Assembly: GCA_002682825.1 (NCBI GenBank)
Contig: NOKP01000004.1
Span: 2,229,607 to 2,293,606 of the forward strand
Source of the DNA: Neonectria sp. B-13
Taxonomy: Eukaryota > Ascomycota > Sordariomycetes > Hypocreales > Nectriaceae
Direction: 5' to 3'
Length of the DNA: 64,000 bases
The position numbers and the translations under genes are program-made. Positions 23,734 to 33,901 of this stretch are shown piece by piece; the first letter of the stretch is position 1; each line of letters opens with the position of its first letter. The notes beneath the pieces are model-generated. The model was not told the origin of the DNA and did not search any database. It saw only the letters and a list, made by a program, of their open reading frames with translations.

Positions 23734-26010
23734 GGTAGGGGGCGAGGTATGCGTATAAGGGCGTGTAAGGGGGGGGTTTCTAGAAAAGGAACAACCAGGG
23801 AGAGAGAAGGTCGAGGTCGAGATCCGGTGAACGGGGCTTACGATACGGAGACGGAGACGGAGGTCCGGAGGTGAGAGCGGCGGAGGGAGATGGGCGGGAG
23901 GCAGCAACGAGTGAGGGGCACGCCAGGACTAGTTGCCGCAGGTACGCGGCTAGAACACAGGCCTAACTCAAGTATAATCCAGGCACCCGCTGCCTTAGAA
24001 GTTAGGCGACGGCAGCTTGGCTGATCCCCTGGCCGTCGTCCCCTGGATCATACGAATACAGCGCCTCTTTCCCTATCACATCCATGATGGATGCATCACT
24101 GTCAACATGACAACGTACGAAGCAACACAACCCCTTTGCACGACGCGACATGGCGCGACATGAGACAGCCAGTGAGCGGGGGTGGCGCCAGGGAGACATC
24201 CGGAGGGTCCAGCGCAGCGGTTGCTCTAACGTCAGCGTCTCAATGGACTCTCTGGAAGTCATCCCACGCAGTCGGCGCTGTGGGTTGATTGATTGATTCA
24301 TTGAGCGGCGATTATCTGGAGCAATTCGCGCCGATGCCCCATCAAGGGATTCCCAGGCTTGGAGCAAAAGTCGTTTGATTCCTGGCTCCTCCTCGCATGT
24401 CATTGTCACTATCACGTACTCCCATGCAACAGCATCTGGGATGAATCTGGCCACCGCGTCGGCAGTGCAAGCAAGGTATCCCGACAACCGGCCGGCACGG
24501 ATCATTCACTTGGCCGCAACAGCTTCAACATGAACGAAGCTGAAGAGGCGAGAGCAACCGGCCGACACAGGGCCACAGTGCCCCTGGACCCTTGCTGCGC
24601 TGGTTTTCCGACAGGGCAACCCGACCCAGTGGCTCAGCGGTGTGGAGCTGGGCTATGGGGACGCCGAGTTGTGATTCTGCACTGCATCACAGCAAACATC
24701 AGTCATCTGACAAAGAAGGGGACTTCAGTTGCGATTCCCCTACCTGGGTGAGAAAATCCGAGGGCAACTAGTTGTCTGTGACACGAATCAATGTCGAACA
24801 AGAGAAAACTCTCCAAGGGCATACTACGAGTATTATCGACAGGAGGTTAAGAGGCGTGGAATAACCACCTTCTCAAGATTGCTTCTCAACCCGAGACTAA
24901 CATCATCTTGATGCAACGCTAACGGATCCTTTACCGAGTTTCTACTGGTGGCATTGTAAGTATCGAAGCGCTGAGGTCCGTTACGGCGTCACCGAATCCC
25001 CTTCTTGGACAACCTCAACTCAGCCACTCAGCTCGCATATTCATGACATTCAGAACGTTCGCAGCTTCCTCTTCGTGCCTTTAAAGTTCATAATCACTCG
25101 GGCGGTCCCGTGAGATCCACCAATGAGAGTCTTGATTTGCACAATGTGTTTCCAAATGAAGCATCACGGGAGAGGCACGTTCCATAACCTAATCCGGCTA
25201 TTCGCAAGACCTTCCTTGTCGAACAAATAAACTTTGCCTTTACGGAGACTATCAAGGTTATCTACTAAACCCGACGGGCTTGCGTGATATCAGACATATG
25301 CAACAGCCTTACATGGTAGCCTCAAAACTGCGTCCTCTCATCGGTGCCAACAAAATACCCTCATCGTCTGAACTAGTTTCTACATTTCAAGGCTGGCGAA
25401 TGGTGGGTGACATCAGATAGTCAGCATTTACCGAGACTGGTAGCCTCGCATAGCGTGTCACCCGGAGATCGCTCCGAAAAATAAGCTTACATCAACCCGG
25501 GGCATGCTCAATGCTGCGTGGACTAAGCTTAGACTCATCCATCCGGATGACATTGGCCCGAATGCGACGTCGACGACTTGGATTCAGACCAATAGTTGGC
25601 GTGGATGACGGACGGCCCCATGACAAGACGTACCAAGCTAGCACGGCTACTTTTTAACCTTACTTGTACGACTATTTCTATTCTATTATACGCAGCCCTC
25701 AACAAATCCCTGTCCCGCAAGGGTGGATGGGCTCTTGGGAGGGCGTCCGGGAAATGATCCTGGGGTATTCATACAGCTTCTACTCCCACTCACCAGGCAG
25801 CTGAGTGGCGATGGGCTCGGCAGCCTCCGTACGGAACTGCGGACTGCGGCCAGGGCTGTCATCTGGCACTTCTTCGATTGGAGGAAGGATTGTGGGGTGC
25901 AGCTAATACGCTCTCTTTGTGCTGCTATGGAGGCAGTTCCTGAAATATCACCATGAGCCGTCCTCCCTCCCACTCGACGGATCACATCTTGCTCCCATTC
26001 CCTTGCCCTG

Positions 26011-26059
26011 TCCGGACCATTGAACCGAGGCGGGTAGGTCCATGCCAGCTCCGGACCAT
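26011..26059. promoter_or_regulatory. Paired TCCGGACCAT sites upstream of the pectate lyase
   Basis: The decamer TCCGGACCAT occurs at 26011-26020 and again at 26050-26059. The first copy is followed by CCG, forming CGG-N9-CCG, the inverted-triplet layout bound by many Zn2Cys6 dimers. They lie about 300-340 bp before the pectate lyase start. Function is inferred from position and pattern only. Confidence 0.35.
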
Positions 26060-26214
26060 CGGAGTAGTGCAATCAGCCTCCCCCGTCTTGATGGGAAGTT
26101 AGGAACCACGCCTGTGGAGAATAATTCCCGCCAGTGACCAAATCTAGAGAGAGAAAGAGGATACGAGCGGGATGTTTCTGGGTAGCCCAGTCCAGTCGAC
26201 GGGAGCCGGTGACA

Positions 26215-26222
26215 TATATAAG
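26215..26222 (+). promoter_or_regulatory. TATA box of the pectate lyase gene
   Basis: TATATAAG lies 136 bp upstream of the pectate lyase ATG and is followed by a CT-rich leader. The strength of the match suits an inducible secreted-enzyme gene. Confidence 0.7.
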
Positions 26223-26350
26223 CCTCGAGGGATCCCACCGTGAGCCACCTTGTTGGAAGAATTCTACCACCATCAACTCCAGCATTCCTCATCTTCACTT
26301 CTTTCTTCCTTTCCAGCCCACTTCAACGAACCAAACACATCACCGCCATC

Positions 26351-27266
26351 ATGCTCTTCCAAGTCGGTCTCCTGGCAGCTCTCATCCCCTCGGCATTGGC
26401 TTGCCTGGGATACGAGGGCGGCGTGCCCAAGGCCACCACCACTCACAGCAACACCAAGTACATTGAGGTTAAGAAGGGCGAGGTCTACGACGGCAAGTGG
26501 GCCAGGTTCGACCGCGGCTCCGGCGCTTGCGGTAGCGGTGAGGGCGGTAAGTGATTTTGACTCTTCGTGTAAGTTGTAGGGAAGCAGGACTGACTGTTTT
26601 GTTCTATCCAGGCCAGGATGATGCTGTCTTCCTTCTCCGTGAGGGCGCCACCCTGAAGAACGCCATCATCGGCAAGAACCAGAAGGAGGGTGTCCACTGT
26701 GACGGCCACTGTACTCTCGAGTACGTCTGGTTCGAGGATGTCTGCGAGGACGCCATCTCCATCGTAAGTTTAGGTCCACCCGTCCTGGTTCTATACACCC
26801 AGGACTACGGCTCCCAACCGCATTCACTGACCCCCACCTGTAGAAGAACGACAAGGCCGGCAAGGAGACCTGGATCATTGGCGGTGGTGCCTACCATGCC
26901 GAGGACAAGGTCGTCCAGCACAACGGCTGCGGAACCGTCAACATCATCAACTTCTACGTCGAGGACTACGGCAAGGTCTACCGCTCTTGCGGTAACGTAA
27001 GCACCGTCTCCATTCCTCAACTATTCCGAGTAGAAGCTGACCTAGAAACTCTCCGCGATTAGTGCAAGACCCAGTGCAAGCGCAACGTCTACGTCGAGGG
27101 CGTCACTGCCCGCAACGGTGGCGAGGTAGTCGGCATCAACCAGAACTACGGCGACACCGCCACTCTCAAGAACGTCTGCACCGACGCCAAGAACCCCTGT
27201 GTCCTGTACAAGGGCTGTGCCGGCGGTTGCGAGCCCAGCAAGGTCGGCTACTGCTCTGGCAAATAA
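26351..27266 (+). CDS. Secreted pectate lyase, polysaccharide lyase family 3
   Basis: Pectate lyases cleave de-esterified pectin by beta-elimination with calcium; PL3 enzymes are secreted by plant-associated fungi and bacteria. Exons 26351-26546, 26612-26763, 26844-26996 and 27063-27266 give 234 residues, the usual PL3 length. Residues 1-17 ([17 protein letters not shown]) form a signal peptide. The mature part shows the parallel beta-helix pattern and PL3 segments [40 protein letters not shown] and [15 protein letters not shown]. The many cysteines suggest disulfides. The EDVCEDA region holds the acidic calcium ligands. The gene stands alone, with a TATA box and a gene-poor promoter. It could be an inducible virulence or saprotrophic enzyme, but the sequence does not decide that. 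Confidence 0.93.
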
Positions 27267-27654
27267 GCTGGCTCAGTTGCTTGACAGGTTCTTTTGCCCG
27301 GGCAGTTGGCTGACTGGGAAGGGGACGATGGCTCTGTCTAGATGAGGGGGGAGGGTGTATTCTTCTTGTACTTGCTTCACCATTTTTACGTCACTGTATT
27401 TACTGATATACCGGTGCTATTGGCCAGTACGCGTTCCCCTTAACGTGAGTGACTGATGTGACACTGAACAATAAACGAAATGAGACTTGGGTTACTTGTC
27501 AAAGGTCAGCTCTATCTGAATAGTAAAAAAACATGGAAGCAGTACACGGAGAGAGTATGCACTTTCATAATCCATATTCATGCGGTTGATTTATAGTTGT
27601 AACGCTTTGTCGCTGTCTTTATTGTGTGCCCAACTGAATCCTAAGATGCACTAG
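27267..27654. other. Convergent intergenic stretch pectate lyase - orphan gene
   Basis: This AT-rich 388 bp stretch should carry the 3' ends of two converging genes. No other feature was seen. Confidence 0.5.
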
Positions 27655-28581
27655 CTACAAGCCGACCGGGCCCTCGACTCGCTTCCTCTTGGTGCAAGAA
27701 CAATCACACTCACGCAGCTTGGCCCACGTCTTCCGATACGGTTGTGCCAGCCGGGCCATGGGTCGTTTGCAGAACATGGCCTCCATGTCCATCTTGGCGA
27801 GGGCCGACATGACCTCGGGGAGAGTCCGCAAGATGGGTGAGAATCTGATGTCCTTGGCGATGAAGGGGGTGCGGTAATGGGAATAGGGGTCGTTTGGAAT
27901 TGAAGGGTTGTTGACCTGCGGGCGAGTGAGGAAGTGTTGGGCCAGGAGAGGTCCTATGCATTGTTTATCCACCACTGTCTGTTGTGAATGATCGGTGAAA
28001 GACCGCTGGCTCGGGGGCGCGAAAGAGTTCCGTTCGTCGCCATGATTCTCGCCGGTTCGGCCCTCGCCGTGTCGGCCCTCGTCGAAGGACTCTCGCGGGG
28101 AGTCCTGGATGAGCTCCTCATCGCCGTCCGGCCTATCCAAGCGGTACCACGATGGGACGTACAAGTTGAAGAGCATCGGATGGTACAAATTGAGGCATGG
28201 CTGCAAGTTGTAGGGGCGGTACGATCCGTAGTGTGTGCGACACCACTCCGTAGCGCGGTACTTGATGGGGTGTAAGTCGACCGTCGAGTTGGCGTAGTTG
28301 AGGTATTGCAGCACCAGGTCTATGGCGTCGAGGTACTGTGGCATCAACTCGGGGATGAGGGGAGTGACTGTAGTTGAGACTATTGTCCTCGTGATGGTCA
28401 CGACCGGGACGATTGAGTCTTCTTTCTCTTTCGCCGGCTCATGTTGTAGGACGATGTCGAAATGGCTTTTTCTCCTCTCGGTGTTTATCTCGTTGGCCAT
28501 CTCATTGCCGTAGGCCATGTCGTTGGCCATGTCGTTAGCCACGGTGCTGTGGTGGTGGAAGCTGAGGGATGTGGGGAGCAA
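27655..28581 (-). CDS. Hypothetical protein (orphan), 308 residues
   Basis: A single open frame of 308 residues that I do not recognise. The N terminus has a Met/Ala/Asn-rich repeat (NDMANDMAYGNEMANE). Residues about 85-155 form a Tyr/Pro-rich, possibly folded core with QYLDAIDLVLQYLNYA, YRATEWCRTHYGSYRPYN and LFNLYVPSWYRLDRPD. A charged disordered linker follows, then a helical C-terminal part ending in a Cys-rich basic tail (ECDCSCTKRKRVEG). No signal peptide or membrane segment is evident. A TATTTATA element on the minus strand near 28720-28727 lies about 140 bp before the start. Composition and length favour a real gene, perhaps lineage-restricted. Confidence 0.6.
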   Translation of the reverse strand: MLPTSLSFHHHSTVANDMANDMAYGNEMANEINTERRKSHFDIVLQHEPAKEKEDSIVPVVTITRTIVSTTVTPLIPELMPQYLDAIDLVLQYLNYANSTVDLHPIKYRATEWCRTHYGSYRPYNLQPCLNLYHPMLFNLYVPSWYRLDRPDGDEELIQDSPRESFDEGRHGEGRTGENHGDERNSFAPPSQRSFTDHSQQTVVDKQCIGPLLAQHFLTRPQVNNPSIPNDPYSHYRTPFIAKDIRFSPILRTLPEVMSALAKMDMEAMFCKRPMARLAQPYRKTWAKLRECDCSCTKRKRVEGPVGL

Positions 28582-29085
28582 GATATGATGTACGAAGAAT
28601 GGAATTGGAATAGTGATGTGTGTTTCCGTTCAGTTGATTGGGGTGGGTTTCGAGGGTTGAAGTTGAACAGTCTGAGGTACTAGAGGTCTGTAATCATCAG
28701 GAGTCACAGGTTTAGTCTCTATAAATAGGAGGGCTCCTGAACCTGTGGAGAGTCGCCCCTTCTCCCACTAGGCAGCGAACTGGAAAAGGAAGTTGGCACT
28801 CGATTCACCGGATTACTGTAGAAGGCGGCCTCCTCCAGTACGTCTTCCCCTGGGTAGTGGAAACAACGTCTGGTGATGGATGGACCTTCGTAATTCAACG
28901 TCAAGGAAAGACAGCCCAGCATGGGGTAACAAACTCAGTATTTAAGCCTAATATAACTCTTTGTCCAGCAAATTCTCACCAGAGACATCCATCCAATCCA
29001 TCCATAAAACCAATACGCTCCCAAAACACCATGCTCCCGGCCATGCATTCGCAACTTCACCACCCCCCCCCCCCCCTATCTCGGG
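28582..29085. other. Intergenic stretch with TATA element and poly-C tract
   Basis: TATAAATA at 28720-28727 reads as TATTTATA on the minus strand and could serve the orphan gene. A run of 14 C lies at 29063-29076, just past the kinesin stop codon. The short open frame at 28857-29138 crosses the poly-C run and is not convincing. Confidence 0.5.
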
Positions 29086-30800
29086 TTAGACATTCTCCCT
29101 GTGGCCCAACGGCATCCGAGCCGTGGCCTCGTCCTTGAACCTCGACACGTCGCCGCCGATGAGCTTCCGCAGGTTGCCCATGTCCTGGAGGTATCGGTGC
29201 ATCTCGTCCTGGAGGTCGTCCTCGCTGTACGCGGTGCTGTCCGAGTCGTATTCGTCGTCGTAGTCGGAGTGGTTGTCCGCGTTCTCCTTGTCTTCCGGGT
29301 CCATATCGTCCATGTGCTTCTCCGACACGACGGCAACGGCGGGGATGGGGTTTTTGAGGCTGTCGATGGCGAGCTTGAGGTGCAGCTTGAGGGCTTCGTT
29401 CTCCGTCTGGAGCTTCTTGATCTTGCTCTCGGCGACCATGCCGCGCTCCTCCATCATGCGCTGCATCGCCGCCACGCGGTCCTGGTACTCCTCGAGTCGT
29501 TCCTCGGCGTCCTTGGCGCTCTTCTCCCGCTGCCTCGAGTCGGACACGGAGAGCTGCAGGACGCGGATCTCTTCTGCCATGGCGGAGATCTGGGCGTCCC
29601 TCTCTGCAGACGACATCTGGTCCTGGTTGACCACGGCGCGAGTCCGGATGCGCTTGGCCTGGTCGGCATATCGAAGAGTCGAGAGCGTCTCGTCGTAGTC
29701 CGAGGGCGCAATGCAAGCAATCATGGCCGTCTTGCTGTTGCCGCCCAACGAGTCCTTCAGGAGCCATGTCAATATGGAGTCTCGATACGGGACAACATCC
29801 TTTCGCTTCGAGCCGCCTCGATGCGCTTTCGGGTCAGCCAAAGCAGCGATGACACGTCCCAGCGTTGTGAGCGACTTGTTGATGTTGCTTCCCTCGCGCA
29901 GTCGCGCACCGGTCGCCTCGGTGGACTTGGCTCGCTCACTGCCGGCAAGATCGACGAGTCTGATTCGGGAACTCCGCTCCGTGGTCTCGTCCGTCTCCAT
30001 GTCGTGGTGGATCTGCTTGAGCATGATGGTGAAGACGGCATGGCTTCGACTGCTAGTATCGTTCATCTTGGTACTTGCAACCGTTCGGGACGAGTCTCCC
30101 CTCTTCATGTAGCGCAGAATTTCCGAGAAGTTCCGCACGGGCACCTCGGTGAGGTCCTTGACGTAGGGTCCTTCTGTCGGCGACTCGCGAATCTTGAGGT
30201 AGTTTGGCGGCTTGGTGGGCGCCTGGGCAACCAGGAGGTCGCGGACGTGCTCGTTGTAGACCTCGAAGTAGGAGACGCGGACGTTGTAGGCGATGTTGGC
30301 GTTCTCGTTCTGTGCGGCGTCGATTCTCTCAAAGAGATCTTCGCAGGTCCTGGGGATCAGGCCTGGGCGTTCGGGGGTTCCCATCATGGTGTAGCTCTTT
30401 CCGGAGCCGGTCTGGCCGTAGGCGAAGATGCAGGTGTGGTAGCCCTCGAAGTTGTGGTCGAGGAATTCCTCGCCGAGGCTGTTGTAGACATCCTCCTGGT
30501 GGGCGTAGTGTTTGTCGTCCATGTCGTGACTCCAGAAGGAGCTGTCAAATGTGAACTTCTTCTCCTCGAAGATCTTGCGGCACTTGGTGTCTTCCTGATC
30601 CTCGGGGATGAGCAGCGTGGTGAGCTGGGTGATGGGGTCCATCTCGATCAGACATTTTGCGCGGCGCTCGAGCTCTGTTGCGTGTTAGCATCAGCAAGTT
30701 GGACTATGGCGCAGTTAAATATATGTTGGATTTTTATTTTACCTCGTTTTAGAAAGGCTCGAACGCGGACGACGACCTTGACGTTCCCCCCTCCGTCCAT
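29086..30800 (-). CDS. Short kinesin-3 (Unc104/KIF1-related) lacking FHA and PH domains
   Basis: A microtubule motor of the kinesin-3 type. Exons 30800-30743 and 30674-29086 give 548 residues. Exon 1 encodes MDGGGNVKVVVRVRAFLKR, the first motor beta-strand. The P-loop GQTGSGKS is near residues 106-113. Switch I NDTSSRSHAVF, switch II DLAGSERA and the NKSLTTLG helix are intact. The SFWSHD and FEGYHTCIFAYGQTG context is of Unc104 type. After the neck (about residue 385) there is a coiled coil, then an acidic Ser/Asp tail. No forkhead-associated or pleckstrin-homology domain follows, whereas full Unc104 motors exceed 1500 residues. Filamentous fungi have such short forms; Neurospora Nkin3, linked to mitochondrial transport, is a candidate relative (inference). 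An ATG at 30812 would add four residues. Confidence 0.9.
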
Positions 30801-31672
30801 CCTGGCATGCATGGGCAATGTCCCATCGCGCGATCGCAGTGATGGGGTGGAAGCGGACGAGTGCACAACGCGGTGCTCGGCAGGCATCAGTCGTGCGTCG
30901 AGAGTCATCGTCAACAATGTCTCGTGGGCGTCGTGGATGCTGTCGTGGAGTCGTTGTCGAAGGATGTGCCACATTACATTGCGCTCCGGGTGGGATTTGT
31001 TTACTAGATCGTCATGCGCTGTTGCCAGGGTAAACAGCCGGGGTGCCTTGGTCGCTCCTGCCTCCCGAGACCTGAACGGGGCTAGCGGGGCTTCCCACCT
31101 CATGGACTCACGGACTGGTCAGCGCGTGGAGCTTGGGCCAACTCCACTGAAGCCGCTCGCCGCCACACTACTTAGTAGTACTTTAGTAGTAGTAGTACTT
31201 AGCCTACGAGTACTACCAAGTACCTAAGTATCTAAGTACCTAAGTACTCGTACTTAACTTAAGTACGCACTATTCGAGCTTGGATCTCCTCCAGATTCAT
31301 CCATCTCAGCTTAGCCTTGTGTGGCGTATGGTGACAGAAACAGCAAACCAACTTTGAGCATTCTGCTCCAAGGTATTTCCCATTTATTCTGTCCAAGACA
31401 TTGATGCACGCGGGGGGCCTGCGCGCGCATGGCGGCTGGGACGCGTAGCGCACCTCCAACTGCGGCAAGAGCTGTCCCTCTGTCTGTTTGTCTGCGCGAC
31501 CTTGCGACATGGACTTCGTACTCAAACCTTGCAACATTCACCATCACACATCGCAACCTCCAACGTCAAGGCGGCTCCCCTACCTATTCCATCCGGCATT
31601 GAAACTGTCGCCATCACTGCTGCCATTTTCTTGACATTTTCCCACCCTCTCTGCTCCCCACAATTCGTCGCC
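30801..31672. promoter_or_regulatory. Divergent promoter region between kinesin-3 and AT-hook genes
   Basis: An 872 bp stretch between two divergent starts. It contains a palindrome-rich AAGTAC/CTAAGTA repeat block. The kinesin frame stays open upstream to 31103, but those residues do not resemble a kinesin N terminus. The right part is the CT-rich leader of the AT-hook gene. Confidence 0.55.
31168..31267. repeat. AAGTAC / CTAAGTA palindromic repeat block
   Basis: About 100 bp made mostly of AGTACTT, TACCTAAGTA and TAGTAGTA units. Several are self-complementary, for example AAGTACTCGTACTT near 31243. Single strands could form hairpins. Confidence 0.85.
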
Positions 31673-32370
31673 ATGGCTCGCACTAAGCAGGACGTGGTCG
31701 CGGCCAAGGACGCGTCGGACAGCCCGCCGCCCATCGCAAAGTCCGCTGCCGGCGTCAAGAAGCCCACCGGTCGTCCTCGTGGTCGTCCTCGCGGCGACAA
31801 CCCTCCCAAGGTGTACGTGCCGACCGGTCGCCCGCGTGGCCGTCCCAAGGGAACCACCAAGGCCGTCGCCGTCGCCAAGGCCCTGGATGCTCCTGGCACC
31901 ACCACCCCCGAGGCCCCTAGACGCCGAGGACGCCCCCGTAAGGGCGAGCCCAGCCCTTCCAAGACTCCCCAGGCAACCCCCAAGACCACTCCCAAGCCTG
32001 CGGCCAAGGTGGCGGCCAAGGTGACGGGCAAGGGAACCGGCAAGCGAGGCCGGCCTCGCAAGAATCCCGTCCCAACCCCCAAGAAGGAGGAGGAGGAGGA
32101 GGCCACCGACGACGAGGACCAGGTCGATGCTGATGTTGAGGGAGATGGTGAGTAGCTGAGATTTGCGGCTTCTGTCCCCAAGGGGAAGCGAATACTCACG
32201 CGTGTCCAGTCGAAACCGACGACAACCTTGATGCCGCCAAAGATGCTCCTAGCCCGGCCGACGACGCGGGTAGTGACGAGGTCCGTTCCACACCCTGGTT
32301 ATCGAGCCTCAAGAACATGTTTCGCTGATTACGGTTGTAGGAGTCGGGTGATGAGTCCCCCTTGGAGTAG
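31673..32370 (+). CDS. AT-hook DNA-binding protein (HMGA-like)
   Basis: Exons 31673-32147, 32210-32280 and 32341-32370 give 191 residues; the last intron begins GTCCGT, a weak donor. Four AT-hook motifs are visible: PTGRPRGRPRGDN near residue 35, PTGRPRGRPKGTT near 54, RRRGRPRKGEP near 86 and KRGRPRKNPVP near 127. AT-hooks insert into the minor groove of AT-rich DNA, so a chromatin-architectural role is expected. Between the hooks lies a Lys/Pro/Thr/Ala-rich linker as in linker histones and HMGA. The tail is acidic (EEEEEATDDEDQ, DDAGSDEESGDESPLE). It shares a divergent upstream region with the kinesin-3 gene and converges on the aprataxin-like gene. Confidence 0.88.
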
Positions 32371-32681
32371 GCCGTCTCTTGGGTTGAGTTGTGGAATACA
32401 CGCGACCACACTCTATCTATCGCCGTCGGATGAAGCAGTTCTGCTAGCCAGGATTGGGTTGGTCGTTTTTATTTTGGGAGAGCTATACCTCGTTGCTGGG
32501 CTCTGTATTGTTATGGACTTGGGGTTTGGGATCTATTAGGGGGTCGTTCGGTTTGCTACTTGTTCGCGCATCGGAGCGCTGTATTCTTACAGGGTGCTGT
32601 GCATCTAAAACGTTGCCCCTGGTTCAATCTCTGCGGTGCTTCTGACTGTCCCTGGTGAACAACTGTTGCGATTAGCTCACC
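32371..32681. other. Convergent intergenic stretch AT-hook - aprataxin-like gene
   Basis: A 311 bp, T-rich stretch between two converging genes. It carries their 3' ends and no other recognised feature. Confidence 0.5.
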
Positions 32682-33633
32682 TCACTGCCTCCTCCACTCC
32701 TCGTACTCCTCGTCGAGATGGGCCTTGAGCTTCTGGAACTGGTTCCCGAAGTTGCGACCGCACCTCCAGCACTTCAGGTCCCACCGCAAGTACCCAGCCT
32801 CCTTGGTGCTCCTCCGGGGGTCATCGGGCGGCAGGGGGAAGTCGTCGATGTCGACCAGGAACGGCGTGTTGAACGAGTTGTAGTGCTTGCGGTGCTTCAA
32901 CGTCTCCGAGTGCATGTCGCGCGACAGCACGTGGACGTGGACGTGGTGCATGCTCGGCACAGCGTGCACGCCGCAGATGACCTCGGCCGCCCAGTCCCGC
33001 CCCGGCGGCAGCTCTCCGGCCGCGGACGGCTCGGCGTCGCCGTTGAGGACGGCCTGGCGGGCGGCGTCGGCGCGGCTGGCGTGGCCGAGGCGGCGCTGCA
33101 GCTCCACGGCGACGAGGGCCTTGAGGTGGGCGGTCTCGGCGCGGACGGCGGCGAGGAAGGCCGGGTCGTCCAGGGCGACGAAGGGGTGCAGCAGATTGCG
33201 GCTACCGGAGCGCGGGAGCAACAGCGTGTGGATGGTGGCCTTGGGGAAGCGGTCGTTGATAAAGACGAAGTCGTCGCTGTGGGCGATGACGCGCGACGCC
33301 GGGTAGGACGCCGGGTCTTCGAGGTACGCGCCCAGGCCCATGCGGTCCTTGAACGGGTTGCCGCCGCGGGAGATCCGGGGGGCCGGAGGGGCAGCGGCGG
33401 CCTTGGGCTTTGGCGTCATGAGCGCTGTGACTATCACGGAAGTCAGTCGACGACGGGTTCTGTCCGTGGTGCGCTACGGTCAGCCTACAGGCGTTGCGGC
33501 TCTTCTTTGGCGGCGGCTCCTCTCCGCGGATCTCCTCCTCCGTGATGGCCTCCTCCGGCTCAGAGTCTCCGTGAGCCATTTCTGTGCTATCTGGTGTGCT
33601 TTGGTACGCGGCTTTGGAGACGGAGACGGGCAT
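32682..33633 (-). CDS. Aprataxin-like HIT and zinc-finger protein (HNT3 type)
   Basis: Aprataxin removes AMP from abortive DNA ligation ends, protecting 5' termini during strand-break repair. Exons 33633-33489 and 33424-32682 give 295 residues. Residues 1-48 are acidic and end in a PPPKKSRNA basic patch that may aid nuclear entry. The HIT domain follows, with FINDRFPKATIHTLLLPR and the histidine triad SMHHVHVHVLSRD. The C-terminal zinc finger is CWRCGRNF...LKAHLDEEYEEW, matching the C2HE finger of the aprataxin family. No FHA domain is present, as in fungal Hnt3. A Pro/Ala-rich link joins the exons. The closest alternative is a plain HINT protein, but the zinc finger argues against that. Confidence 0.9.
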
Positions 33634-33901
33634 GTCGAGGTCGAAGGTCTAAGTTCCCGATATCCAGGCAGCCCAAGTGCCCCGCCGTGGAGCCTCACTC
33701 ACCGAGCCGTATCAGCCTTCACACCGCACAGCCACCAGGCTAACACGGCAGAAGAAACGAATGAGACGTGCGTCTTGGAGCAACACAGATCCAGGAATAC
33801 ACACACACACACCACAGAACGCAGGTAAACCCATACATTGACTACACATCTAGTTCAAACACCCTTTCCAAGCACAAGTCCAAATCCAACCATACCTCCG
33901 T

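Larger units (their letters stand above)
23734..26350. other. Gene-poor 2.6 kb stretch upstream of the pectate lyase
   Basis: No gene is recognisable. Positions about 24730-25690 look richer in A and T than the surroundings, with no long open frame, and could be a decayed insertion. The right end is the pectate lyase promoter. Confidence 0.5.

Noticed and set aside
29101..31227. 708-codon open frame on the plus strand, antisense to the kinesin-3 gene
   Set aside because: The minus strand encodes a clear kinesin with intact motifs. The antisense frame is Val/Leu-rich, has no domain, and is explained by GC-rich third codon positions of the real gene.
32718..33545. 275-codon frame antisense to the aprataxin-like gene
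   Set aside because: Its Gly/Val/Arg-rich composition mirrors the real gene, and it crosses that gene's intron without any family signal.
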